NCBI GenBank assembly: GCA_947623455.1
Contig: OX392529.1
Span: 3,224,001-3,288,000, forward strand
DNA: 64,000 nucleotides
Source: Mimachlamys varia
Lineage: Eukaryota; Mollusca; Bivalvia; Pectinida; Pectinidae
Reading direction: 5' to 3'
Part shown: positions 12,260-27,000 of the stretch, one piece after another
Numbering within the stretch: the first letter of the stretch is position 1
Layout of the letters: each line of letters begins with the position of its first letter
Program-made: the position numbers and the translations under genes
Notes under the pieces: generated by a model
Database searches by the model: none
Seen by the model: the letters and a program-made list of their open reading frames with translations, nothing else
Told to the model about the DNA's origin: nothing

Positions 12260-15200
12260 CACGTGACTGTGATGTAACACTAGTGACCCCAGTACTATAA
12301 TCTGGGTACATTACCCACACGACTGTCATGTAGCACTAGGTGACCCCAGTACTATAATCTGGGTACATTACCCACACGTCTGTGATGTAACACTAGGTGA
12401 CCCCAGTACTATAATCTGGGTACATTAACAACACGTCTGTGATGTAACACTAGGTGACCCCAGTACTATTATCTGGGTACATTACCCACACGTCTGTGAT
12501 GTAGCACTAGGTGACCCCAGTACTATAATCTGGGTACATTACCCACACGTCTGTGATGTAACACTAGGTGACCCCAGTACTATAATCTGGGTACATTACC
12601 CACACGACTGTGATGTAGCACTAGGTGACTCCAGTACTATAATCTGGGTACATTACCCACACGACTGTGATGTAACACTAGGTGACCCCAGTACTATAAT
12701 CTGGGTACATTACCCACACGACTGTGATGTAGCACTACCTGACCCCAGTACTATAATCTGGGTACATTACCCACACGACTGTGATGTAGCACTAGGTGAC
12801 CCCAGTACTATAATCTGGGTACATTACCCACACGACTGTCATGTAGCACTAGGTGACCACAGTACTATAATCTGGGTACATTACCCACACGACTGTGATG
12901 TAACACTAGGTGACCCAGTACTATAATCTGGGTACATTACCCACACGACTGTCATGTAGCACTAGGTGACCACAGTACTATAATCTGGGTACATTACCCA
13001 CACGACTGTGATGTAACACTAGGTGACCCAGTACTATAATCTGGGTACATTACCCACACGACTGTGATGTAGCACTAGGTGACCCCAGTACTATAATCTG
13101 GGTACATTACCCACACGACTGTCATGTAGCACTAGGTGACCCCAGTACTATAATCTGGGTAGATTACCCACACGACTGTGATGTAGCACTACGTGACCCC
13201 AGTACTATAATCTGGGTACATTACCCACATGACTGTGATGTAGCACTACGTGACCCCAGTACTATAATCTGGGTAATTACCCACGTGACTGTGATATAAC
13301 ACTAGTGACCCCAGTACTATAATCTGGGTACATTACCCACACGACTGTCATGTAGCACTAGGTGACCCCAGTACTATAATCTGGGTACATTACCCACACG
13401 TCTGTGATGTAGCACTAGGTGACCCCAGTACTATAATCTGGGTACATTACCCACATGTCTGTGATGTAACACTAGGTGACCCCAGTACTATAATCTGGGT
13501 ACATTACCCACACGACTGTGATGTAGCACTAGGTGACTCCAGTACTATAATCTGGGTACATTACCCACACGACTGTGATGTAGCACTAGGTGACCCCAGT
13601 ACTATAATCTGGGTACATTACCCACACGTCTGTGATGTAACACTAGGTGACTCCAGTACTATAATCTGGGTACATTACCCACACGACTGTGATGTAACAC
13701 TAGGTGACCCCAGTACTATAATCTGGGTACATTACCCACACGTCTGTGATGTAACACTAGGTGACCACAGTACTATAATCTGGGTACATTACCCACACGT
13801 CTGTGATGTAACACAAGGTGACCCCAGTACTATAATCTGGGTACATTACCCACACGACTGTGATGTAACACTAGGTGACCCCAGTACTATAATCTGGGTA
13901 CATTACCCACACGTCTGTGATGTAACACTAGGTGACTCCAGTACTATAATCTGGGTACATTACCCACACGACTGTGATGTAACACTAGGTGACCCCAGTA
14001 CTATAATCTGGGTACATTACCCACACGACTGTGATGTAACACTAGGTGACCCCAGTACTATAATCTGGGTACATTACCCACACGACTGTGATGTAACACT
14101 AGGTGACCCCAGTACTATAATCTGGGTACATTACCCACACGACTGTGATGTAGCACTACCTGACCCCAGTACTATAATCTGGGTACATTACCCACACGTC
14201 TGTGATGTAACACTAGGTGACCCCAGTACTATAATCTGGGTACATTACCCACACGACTGTGATGTAACACTAGGTGACCCCAGTACTATAATCTGGGTAC
14301 ATTACCCACACGACTGTGATGTAACACTAGGTGACCCCAGTACTATAATCTGGGTACATTACCCACACGACTGTGATGTAACACTAGGTGACCCCAGTAC
14401 TATAATCTGGGTACATTACCCACACGACTGTGATGTAGCACTACCTGACCCCAGTACTATAATCTGGGTACATTACCCACACGTCTGTGATGTAACACTA
14501 GGTGACCCCAGTACTATAATCTGGGTACATTACCCACACGACTGTGATGTAGCACTAGGTGACCACAGTACTATAATCTGGGTACATTACCCACACGTCT
14601 GTGATGTAACACTAGGTGACCCCAGTACTATAATCTGGGTACATTACCCACACGTCTGTGATGTAACACTAGGTGACCCCAGTACTATAATCTGGGTACA
14701 TTACCCACACGTATGTGATGTAACACTAGGTGACCCCAGTACTATAATCTGGGTACATTACCCACACGACTGTGATGTAGCACTAGGTGACCACAGTACT
14801 ATAATCTGGGTACATTACCCACACGTATGTGATGTAGCACTAGGTGACCCCAGTACTATAATCTGGGTACATTACCCACACGACTGTGATGTAACACTAG
14901 GTGACCCCAGTACTATAATCTGGGTACATTACCCACACGACTGTGATGTAGCACTAGGTGACTCCAGTACTATAATCTGGGTACATTACCCACACGACTG
15001 TGATGTAACACTAAGTGACCCCAGTACTATAATCTGGGTACATTACCCACATGACTGTGATGTAGCACTAGGTGACCCAGTACTATAATCTGGGTACATT
15101 ACCCACATGACTGTGATGTAGCACTAGGTGACCCCAGTACTATAATCTGGGTACATTACCCACATGACTGTGATGTAGCACTAGGTGACCCAGTACTATA

Positions 15201-18200
15201 ATCTGGGTACATTACCCACATGACTGTGATGTAACACTAGGTGACCACAGTACTATAATCTGGGTACATTACCCACATGACTGTGATGTAGCACTAGGTG
15301 ACTCCAGTACTATAATCTGGGTACATTACCCACACGACTGTGATGAAACACTAGGTGACCCCAGTACTATAATCTGGGTACATTACCCACACGTCTGTGA
15401 TGTAACACTAGGTGACTCCAGTACTATAATCTGGGTACATTACCCACATGACTGTGATGTAACACTAGGTGACCACAGTACTATAATCTGGGTACATTAC
15501 CCACACGTCTGTGATGTAGCACTAGGTGACCCCAGTACTATAATCTGGGTACATTACCCACACGACTGTCATGTAGCACTAGGTGACCCCAGTACTATAA
15601 TCTGGGTACATTACCCACACGACTGTCATGTAACACTAGGTGACCCCAGTACTATAATCTGGGTACATTACCCACACGACTGTCATGTAGCACTAGGTGA
15701 CCACAGTACTATAATCTGGGTACATTACCCACACGTCTGTGATGTAGCACTAGGTGACCACAGTACTATAATCTGGGTACATTACCCACACAACTGTGAT
15801 GTAGCACTAGGTGACCCCAGTACTATAATCTGGGTACATTACCCACACGACTGTCATGTAGCACTAGGTGACCCCAGTACTATAATCTGGGTACATTACC
15901 CACACGACTGTGATGTAGCACTACGTGACCCCAGTACTATAATCTGGGTACATTACCCACATGACTGTGATGTAGCACTACGTGACCCCAGTACTATAAT
16001 CTGGGTAAATACCCACGTGACTGTGATGTAACACTAGTGACCCCAGTACTATAATCTGGGTACATTACCCACACGACTGTCATGTAGCACTAGGTGACCC
16101 CAGTACTATAATCTGGGTACATTACCCACACGTCTGTGATGTAACACTAGGTGACCCCAGTACTATAATCTGGGTACATTAACAACACGTCTGTGATGTA
16201 ACACTAGGTGACCCCAGTACTATTATCTGGGTACATTACCCACACGTCTGTGATGTAGCACTAGGTGACCCCAGTACTATAATCTGGGTACATTACCCAC
16301 ACGTCTGTGATGTAACACTAGGTGACCCCAGTACTATAATCTGGGTACATTACCCACACGACTGTGATGTAGCACTAGGTGACTCCAGTACTATAATCTG
16401 GGTACATTACCCACACGACTGTGATGTAGCACTAGGTGACCCCAGTACTATAATCTGGGTACATTACCCACACGTCTGTGATGTAACACTAGGTGACTCC
16501 AGTACTATAATCTGGGTACATTACCCACACGACTGTGATGTAACACTAGGTGACCCCAGTACTATAATCTGGGTACATTACCCACACGACTGTCATGTAG
16601 CACTAGGTGACCACAGTACTATAATCTGGGTACATTACCCACACGTCTGTGATGTAGCACTAGGTGACCACAGTACTATAATCTGGGTACATTACCCACA
16701 CGACTGTGATGTAGCACTACGTGACTCCAGTACTGTAATCTGGATACATTACCCACACGTCTGTGATGTAACACTACGTGACCCCAGTACTATAATCTGG
16801 GTACATTACCCACACGTCTGTGATGTAACACTAGGTGACCCCAGTACTATTATCTGAGTACATTACCCACACGACTGTGATGTAGCACTAGGTGACCCCA
16901 GTACTATAATCTGGGTACATTACCCACACGACTGTCATGTAGCACTAGGTGACCCCAGTACTATAATCTGGGTACATTACCCACACGACTGTGATGTAGC
17001 ACTACGTGACCCCAGTACTATAATCTGGGTACATTACCCACATGACTGTGATGTAGCACTACGTGACCCCAGTACTATAATCTGGGTAATTACCCACGTG
17101 ACTGTGATATAACACTGGTGACCCCAGTACTATAATCTGGGTACATTACCCACACGACTGTCATGTAGCACTAGGTGACCCCAGTACTATAATCTGGGTA
17201 CATTACCCACACGTCTGTGATGTAGCACTAGGTGACCCCAGTACTATAATCTGGGTACATTACCCACATGTCTGTGATGTAACACTAGGTGACCCCAGTA
17301 CTATAATCTGGGTACATTACCCACACGACTGTGATGTAGCACTAGGTGACTCCAGTACTATAATCTGGGTACATTACCCACACGACTGTGATGTAGCACT
17401 AGGTGACCCCAGTACTATAATCTGGGTACATTACCCACACGTCTGTGATGTAACACTAGGTGACTCCAGTACTATAATCTGGGTACATTACCCACACGTC
17501 TGTGATGTAACACTAGGTGACCACAGTACTATAATCTGGGTACATTACCCACACGTCTGTGATGTAACACAAGGTGACCCCAGTACTATAATCTGGGTAC
17601 ATTACCCACACGACTGTGATGTAACACTAGGTGACCCCAGTACTATAATCTGGGTACATTACCCACACGTCTGTGATGTAACACTAGGTGACTCCAGTAC
17701 TATAATCTGGGTACATTACCCACACGACTGTGATGTAACACTAGGTGACCCCAGTACTATAATCTGGGTACATTACCCACACGACTGTGATGTAACACTA
17801 CCTGACCCCAGTACTATAATCTGGGTACATTACCCACACGACTGTGATGTAACACTAGGTGAGCCCAGTACTATAATCTGGGTACATTACCCACACGACT
17901 GTGATGTAGCACTACCTGACCCCAGTACTATAATCTGGGTACATTACCCACACGTCTGTGATGTAACACTAGGTGACCCCAGTACTATAATCTGGGTACA
18001 TTACCCACACGACTGTGATGTAACACTAGGTGACCCCAGTACTATAATCTGGGTACATTACCCACACGACTGTGATGTAACACTAGGTGACCCCAGTACT
18101 ATAATCTGGGTACATTACCCACACGACTGTGATGTAACACTAGGTGACCCCAGTACTATAATCTGGGTACATTACCCACACGACTGTGATGTAGCACTAG

Positions 18201-21200
18201 GTGACCACAGTACTATAATCTGGGTACATTACCCACACGTCTGTGATGTAACACTAGGTGACCCCAGTACTATAATCTGGGTACATTACCCACACGTATG
18301 TGATGTAACACTAGGTGACCCCAGTACTATAATCTGGGTACATTACCCACACGACTGTGATGTAGCACTAGGTGACCACAGTACTATAATCTGGGTACAT
18401 TACCCACACGTATGTGATGTAGCAATAGGTGACCCCAGTACTATAATCTGGGTACATTACCCACACGACTGTGATGTAACACTAGGTGACCCCAGTACTA
18501 TAATCTGGGTACATTACCCACACGACTGTGATGTAGCACTAGGTGACTCCAGTACTATAATCTGGGTACATTACCCACACGACTGTGATGTAACACTAAG
18601 TGACCCCAGTACTATAATCTGGGTACATTACCCACATGACTGTGATGTAGCACTAGGTGACCCAGTACTATAATCTGGGTACATTACCCACATGACTGTG
18701 ATGTAGCACTAGGTGACCCCAGTACTATAATCTGGGTACATTACCCACACGACTGTGATGTAACACTAGGTGACCCCAGTACTATAATCTGGGTACATTA
18801 CCCACACGACTGTGATGTAGCACTAGGTGACTCCAGTACTATAATCTGGGTACATTACCCACACGACTGTGATGAAACACTAGGTGACCCCAGTACTATA
18901 ATCTGGGTACATTACCCACACGTCTGTGATGTAACACTAGGTGACTCCAGTACTATAATCTGGGTACATTACCCACATGACTGTGATGTAACACTAGCTG
19001 ACCACAGTACTATAAACTGGGTACATAACCCACACGACTGTGATGTAACACTAGGTGACCCAGTACTATAATCTGGGTACATTACCCACACGACTGTCAT
19101 GTAGCACTAGGTGACCCCAGTACTATAATCTGGGTACATTACCCACACGACTGTGATGTAACACTAGGTGACCCCAGTACTATAATCTGGGTACATTACC
19201 CACACGACTGTGATGTAACACTAGGTGACCACAGTACTATAATCTGGGTACATTACCCACACGACTGTCATGTAGCACTAGGTGACCCCAGTACTATAAT
19301 CTGGGTACATTACCCACACGACTGTGATGTAACACTAGGTGACCCCAGTACTATAATCTGGGTACATTACCCACACGACTGTGATGTAACACTAGGTGAC
19401 CACAGTACTATAATCTGGGTACATTACCCACACGTCTGTGATGTAGCACTAGGTGACCCCAGTACTATAATCTGGGTACATTACCCACACGTCTGTGATG
19501 TAACACTAGGTGACCCCAGTACTATAATCTGGGTACATTACCCACACGACTGTCATGTAACACTAGGTGACCACAGTACTATAATCTGGGTACATTACCC
19601 ACACGACTGTGATGTAGCACTAGGTGACCACAGTACTATAATCTGGGTACATTACCCACACGACTGTGATGTAGCACTAGGTGACCCCAGTACTATAATC
19701 TGGGTACATTACCCACACGACTGTGATGTAGCACTAGGTGACCCCAGTACTATAATCTGGGTACATTACCCACACGACTGTGATGTAACACTAGGTGACC
19801 CCAGTACTATAATCTGGGTACATTACCCACACGACTGTGATGTAGCACTACGTGACCCCAGTACTATAATCTGGGTACATTACCCACATGACTGTGATGT
19901 AGCACTACGTGACCCCAGTACTATAATCTGGGTAAATACCCACGTGACTGTGATGTAACACTAGTGACTCCAGTACTATAATCTGGGTACATTACCCACA
20001 CGACTGTCATGTAGCACTAGGTGACCCCAGTACTATAATCTGGGTACATTACCCACACGTCTGTGATGTAACACTAGGTGACCCCAGTACTATAATCTGG
20101 GTACATTAACAACACGTCTGTGATGTAACACTAGGTGACCCCAGTACTATTATCTGGGTACATTACCCACACGTCTGTGATGTAGCACTAGGTGACCCCA
20201 GTACTATAATCTGGGTACATTACCCACACGTCTGTGATGTAACACTAGGTGACCCCAGTACTATAATCTGGGTACATTACCCACACGACTGTGATGTAGC
20301 ACTAGGTGACTCCAGTACTATAATCTGGGTACATTACCCACACGACTGTGATGTAGCACTAGGTGACCCCAGTACTATAATCTGGGTACATTACCCACAC
20401 GTCTGTGATGTAACACTAGGTGACTCCAGTACTATAATCTGGGTACATTACCCACACGACTGTGATGTAGCACTAGATGACCACAGTACTATAATCTGGG
20501 TACATTACCCACACGTCTGTGATGTAACACTAGGTGACCCCAGTACTATAATCTGGGTACATTACCCACACGACTGTGATGTAACACTAGGTGACCCCAG
20601 TACTATAATCTGGGTACATTACCCACACGACTGTCATGTAACACTAGGTGACCACAGTACTATAATCTGGGTACATTACCCACACGTCTGTCATGTAGCA
20701 CTACGTGACCCCAGTACTATAATCTGGGTACATTACCCACACGACTGTGATGTAGCACTAGGTGACCCCAGTACTATAATCTGGGTACATTACCCACACG
20801 ACTGTGATGTAACACTAGGTGACCCCAGTACTATAATCTGGGTACATTACCCACACGTCTGTCATGTAGCACTAGGTGACCCCAGTACTATTATCTGGGT
20901 ACATTACCCACACGTCTGTCATGTAGCACTAGGTGACCCCAGTACTATAATCTGGGTACATTACCCACACGACTGTGATGTAGCACTAGGTGACCCCAGT
21001 ACTATAATCTGGGTACATTACCCACACGACTGTCATGTAACACTACGTGACCCCAGTACTATAATCTGGGTACATAACCCACACGACTGTGATGTAACAC
21101 TAGGTGACCCCAGTACTATAATCTGGGTACATTACCCACACGACTGTCATGTAGCACTAGGTGACCACAGTACTATAATCTGGGTACATTACCCACACGT

Positions 21201-24000
21201 CTGTGATGTAGCACTAGGTGACCACAGTACTATAATCTGGGTACATTACCCACACGACTGTGATGTAGCACTAGGTGACCCCAGTACTATAATCTGGGTA
21301 CATTACCCACACGACTGTCATGTAGCACTAGGTGACCCCAGTACTATAATCTGGGTACATTACCCACACGACTGTGATGTAGCACTACGTGACCCCAGTA
21401 CTATAATCTGGGTACATTACCCACATGACTGTGATGTAGCACTAGGTGACCCCAGTACTATAATCTGGGTAATTACCCACGTGACTGTGATATAACACTA
21501 GTGACCCCAGTACTATAATCTGGGTACATTACCCACACGACTGTCATGTAGCACTAGGTGACCCCAGTACTATAATCTGGGTACATTACCCACATGTCTG
21601 TGATGTAACACTAGGTGACCCCAGTACTATAATCTGGGTACATTACCCACACGACTGTGATGTAGCACTAGGTGACTCCAGTACTATAATCTGGGTACAT
21701 TACCCACACGACTGTGATGTAGCACTAGGTGACCCCAGTACTATAATCTGGGTACATTACCCACACGTCTGTGATGTAACACTAGGTGACTCCAGTACTA
21801 TAATCTGGGTACATTACCCACACGACTGTGATGTAACACTAGGTGACCCCAGTACTATAATCTGGGTACATTACCCACACGTCTGTGATGTAACACTAGG
21901 TGACCACAGTACTATAATCTGGGTACATTACCCACACGACTGTGATGTAACACTAGGTGACCCCAGTACTATAATCTGGGTACATTACCCACACGTCTGT
22001 GATGTAACACTAGGTGACCCCAGTACTATAATCTGGGTACATTACCCACACGACTGTGCTGTAACACTAGGTGACCCCAGTACTATAATCTGGGTACATT
22101 ACCCACACGACTGTGATGTAACACTAGGTGACTCCAGTACTATAATCTGGGTACATTACCCACACGACTGTGATGTAACACTAGGTGACCCCAGTACTAT
22201 AATCTGGGTACATTACCCACACGACTGTGATGTAACACTAGGTGACCCCAGTACTATAATCTGGGTACATTACCCACACGACTGTGATGTAACACTAGGT
22301 GACCCCAGTACTATAATCTGGGTACATTACCCACACGACTGTGATGTAACACTAGGTGACCCCAGTACTATAATCTGGGTACATTACCCACACGACTGTG
22401 ATGTAGCACTACCTGACCCCAGTACTATAATCTGGGTACATTACCCACACGTCTGTGATGTAACACTAGGTGACCCCAGTACTATAATCTGGGTACATTA
22501 CCCACACGACTGTGATGTAACACTAGGTGACCCCAGTACTATAATCTGGGTACATTACCCACACGACTGTGATGTAACACTAGGTGACCCCAGTACTATA
22601 ATCTGGGTACATTACCCACACGACTGTGATGTAACACTAGGTGACCCCAGTACTATAATCTGGGTACATTACCCACACGACTGTGATGTAGCACTACCTG
22701 ACCCCAGTACTATAATCTGGGTACATTACCCACACGTCTGTGATGTAACACTAGGTGACCCCAGTACTATAATCTGGGTACATTACCCACACGACTGTGA
22801 TGTAGCACTAGGTGACCACAGTACTATAATCTGGGTACATTACCCACACGTCTGTGATGTAACACTAGGTGACCCCAGTACTATAATCTGGGTACATTAC
22901 CCACACGTATGTGATGTAACACTAGGTGACCCCAGTACTATAATCTGGGTACATTACCCACACGACTGTGATGTAGCACTAGGTGACCACAGTACTATAA
23001 TCTGGGTACATTACCCACACGTCTGTGATGTAGCACTAGGTGACCACAGTACTATAATCTGGGTACATTACCCACACGACTGTGATGTAACACTAGGTGA
23101 CCACAGTACTATAATCTGGGTACATTACCCACACGTCTGTGATGTAACACTAGGTGACCACAGTACTATAATCTGGGTACATTACCCACACGACTGTGAT
23201 GTAACACTAGGTGACCACAGTACTATAATCTGGGTACATTACCCACACGACTGTGATGTAACACTAGGTGACCCCAGTACTATAATCTGGGTACATTACC
23301 CACACGACTGTGATGTAACACTAGGTGACCCCAGTACTATAATCTGGGTACATTACCCACACGTTTGTGATGTAACACTAGGTGACCACAGTACTATAAT
23401 CTGGGTACATTACCCACACGACTGTGATGTAACACTAGGTGACCACAGTACTATAATCTGGGTACATTACCCACACGTTTGTGATGTAACACTAGGTGAC
23501 CACAGTACTATAATCTGGGTACATTACCCACACGACTGTGATGTAACACTAGGTGACCACAGTACTATAATCTGGGTACATTACCCACACGTCTGTGATG
23601 TAACACTAGGTGACCCCAGTACTATAATCTGGGTACATTACCCACACGACTGTGATGTAACACTAGGTGACCCCAGTACTATAATCTGGGTACATTACCC
23701 ACACGTCTGTGATGTAACACTAGGTGACTCCAGTACTATAATCTGGGTACATTACCCACACGACTGTGATGTAACACTAGGTGACCCCAGTACTTTAATC
23801 TGGGTACATTACCCACACGACTGTGATGTAACACTAGGTGACCCCAGTACTATAATCTGGGTACATTACCCACACGACTGTGATGTAACACTAGGTGACC
23901 CCAGTACTATAATCTGGGTACATTACCCACACGACTGTGATGTAGCACTACCTGACCCCAGTACTATAATCTGGGTACATTACCCACACGTCTGTGATGT
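12260..24000. repeat. Approximately 3.8-kb higher-order repeat, three copies, in the 57-bp array
   Basis: Rare 55-bp monomers carrying CCCACGTGAC plus two single-base deletions (in the GGGTA/TACCC loop and in TAGGTGA) mark the structure. Their CACGTG sits at 10498, 12260, 13282, 16014, 17095, 19941, 21478 and 25067. Type A (GGGTAAATACCC) lies at 12260, 16014 and 19941. Type B (GGGTAATTACCC with GATATAAC) lies at 13282, 17095 and 21478. The rare variant CATTAACAACACG recurs at 12423, 16177 and 20104. The A-to-A spacing is 3754 then 3927 bp, about 66 and 69 monomers less a few bases. The end of copy 3 is uncertain. Confidence 0.85.
20440..21130. repeat. Dispersed 12-monomer block, copy 1 (copy 2 near 33600-34290)
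   Basis: Twelve successive monomers starting with a rare CACTAGATGACCAC unit (near 20473) match, in order, those from 33633; the offset is exactly 13,160 bp along the block and I count only about four or five differences. The block includes the pattern GTCTGTCATG / CTACGTGACC, then two consecutive GTCTGTCATGTAGC units. In this third 3.8-kb copy the distance between the type A and type B landmarks is 1537 bp, against 1022 and 1081 in the other two, so the block looks like an insertion or conversion tract. Confidence 0.85.
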
Positions 24001-27000
24001 AACACTAGGTGACCCCAGTACTATAATCTGGGTACATTACCCACACGACTGTGATGTAACACTAGGTGACCCCAGTACTATAATCTGGGTACATTACCCA
24101 CACGACTGTGATGTAACACTAGGTGACCCCAGTACTATAATCTGGGTACATTACCCACACGACTGTGATGTAGCACTACCTGACCCCAGTACTATAATCT
24201 GGGTACATTACCCACACGTCTGTGATGTAACACTAGGTGACCCCAGTACTATAATCTGGGTACATTACCCACACGACTGTGATGTAACACTAGGTGACTC
24301 CAGTACTATAATCTGGGTACATTACCCACACGACTGTGATGTAACACTAGGTGACCCCAGTACTATAATCTGGGTACATTACCCACACGACTGTGATGTA
24401 GCACTACCTGACCCCAGTACTATAATCTGGGTACATTACCCACACGTCTGTGATGTAACACTAGGTGACCCCAGTACTATAATCTGGGTACATTACCCAC
24501 ACGACTGTGATGTAGCACTAGGTGACCACAGTACTATAATCTGGGTACATTACCCACACGTCTGTGATGTAACACTAGGTGACCCCAGTACTATAATCTG
24601 GGTACATTACCCACACGTATGTGATGTAACACTAGGTGACCCCAGTACTATAATCTGGGTACATTACCCACACGACTGTGATGTAGCACTAGGTGACCAC
24701 AGTACTATAATCTGGGTACATTACCCACACGTATGTGATGTAACACTAGGTGACCACAGTACTATAATCTGGGTACATTACCCACACGACTGTGATGTAA
24801 CACTAGGTGACCCCAGTACTATAATCTGGGTACATTACCCACACGTATGTGATGTAGCACTAGGTGACCCCAGTACTATAATCTGGGTACATTACCCACA
24901 CGACTGTGATGTAACACTAGGTGACTCCAGTACTATAATCTGGGTACATTACCCACACGACTGTGATGTAGCACTACGTGACCCCAGTACTATAATCTGG
25001 GTACATTACCCACATGACTGTGATGTAGCACTACTTGACCCCAGTACTATAATCTGGGTAATTACCCACGTGACTGTGATGTAACACTAGTGACCCCAGT
25101 ACTATAATCTGGGTACATTACCCACACGACTGTCATGTAGCACTAGGTGACCCCAGTACTATAATCTGGGTACATTACCCACACGACTGTGATGTAACAC
25201 TAGGTGACCCCAGTACTATAATCTGGGTACATTACCCACACGACTGTGATGTAACACTAGGTGACTCCAGTACTATAATCTGGGTACATTACCCACACGA
25301 CTGTGATGTAACACTAGGTGACCACAGTACTATAATCTGGGTACATTACCCACACGACTGTGATGTAACACTAGGTGACCCCAGTACTATAATCTGGGTA
25401 CATTACCCACACGACTGTGATGTAGCACTAGGTGACTCCAGTACTATAATCTGGGTACATTACCCACACGACTGTGATGTAACACTAGGTGACCACAGTA
25501 CTATAATCTGGGTACATTACCCACACGTATGTGATGTAACACTAGGTGACCCCAGTACTATAATCTGGGTACATTACCCACACGACTGTGATGTAGCACT
25601 AGGTGACTCCAGTACTATAATCTGGGTACATTACCCACACGACTGTGATGTAACACTAGGTGACCACAGTACTATAATCTGGGTACATTACCCACACGAC
25701 TGTGATGTAACACTAGGTGACCCCAGTACTATAATCTGGGTACATTACCCACACGACTGTGATGTAGCACTAGGTGACCACAGTACTATAATCTGGGTAC
25801 ATTACCCACACGACTGTGATGTAGCACTAGGTGACCACAGTACTATAATCTGGGTACATTACCCACACGACTGTGATGTAGCACTAGGTGACCACAGTAC
25901 TATAATCTGGGTACATTACCCACACGTCTGTCATGTAACACTACGTGACCCCAGTACTATAATCTGGGTACATTACCCACACGTCTGTGATGTAGCACTA
26001 GGTGACCCCAGTACTATAATCTGGGTACATTACCCACACGACTGTGATGTAACACTAGGTGACCCCAGTACTATTATCTGGGTACATTACCCACACGTCT
26101 GTCATGTAGCACTAGGTGACCCCAGTACTATAATCTGGGTACATTAACCACACGTCTGTGATGTAACACTAGGTGACTCCAGTACTATAATCTGGGTACA
26201 TTACCCACACGACTGTGATGTAACACTAGGTGACCCCAGTACTATAATCTGGGTACATTACCCACACGACTGTGATGTAACACTAGGTGACCCCAGTACT
26301 ATAATCTGGGTACATTACCCACACGACTGTGATGTAACACTAGGTGACCCCAGTACTATAATCTGGGTACATTACCCACACGACTGTGATGTAGCACTAG
26401 GTGACCCCAGTACTATAATCTGGGTACATTACCCACACGACTGTGATGTAGCACTACGTGACCCCAGTACTATAATCTGGGTACATTACCCACACGTCTG
26501 TGATGTAACACTAGGTGACCCCAGTACTATAATCTGGGTACATTACCCACACGACTGTGATGTAACACTAGGTGACTCCAGTACTATAATCTGGGTACAT
26601 TACCCACACGACTGTGATGTAACACTAGGTGACCCCAGTACTATAATCTGGGTACATTACCCACACGACTGTGATGTAACACTACGTGACTCCAGTACTA
26701 TAATCTGGGTACATTACCCACACGACTGTGATGTAGCACTAGGTGACCCCAGTACTATAATCTGGGTACATTACCCACACGTCTGTGATGTAACACTAGG
26801 TGACCCCAGTACTATAATCTGGGTACATTACCCACACGTATGTGATGTAACACTAGGTGACCCCAGTACTATAATCTGGGTACATTACCCACACGACTGT
26901 GATGTAGCACTAGGTGACCACAGTACTATAATCTGGGTACATTACCCACACGTATGTGATGTAACACTAGGTGACCCCAGTACTATAATCTGGGTACATT

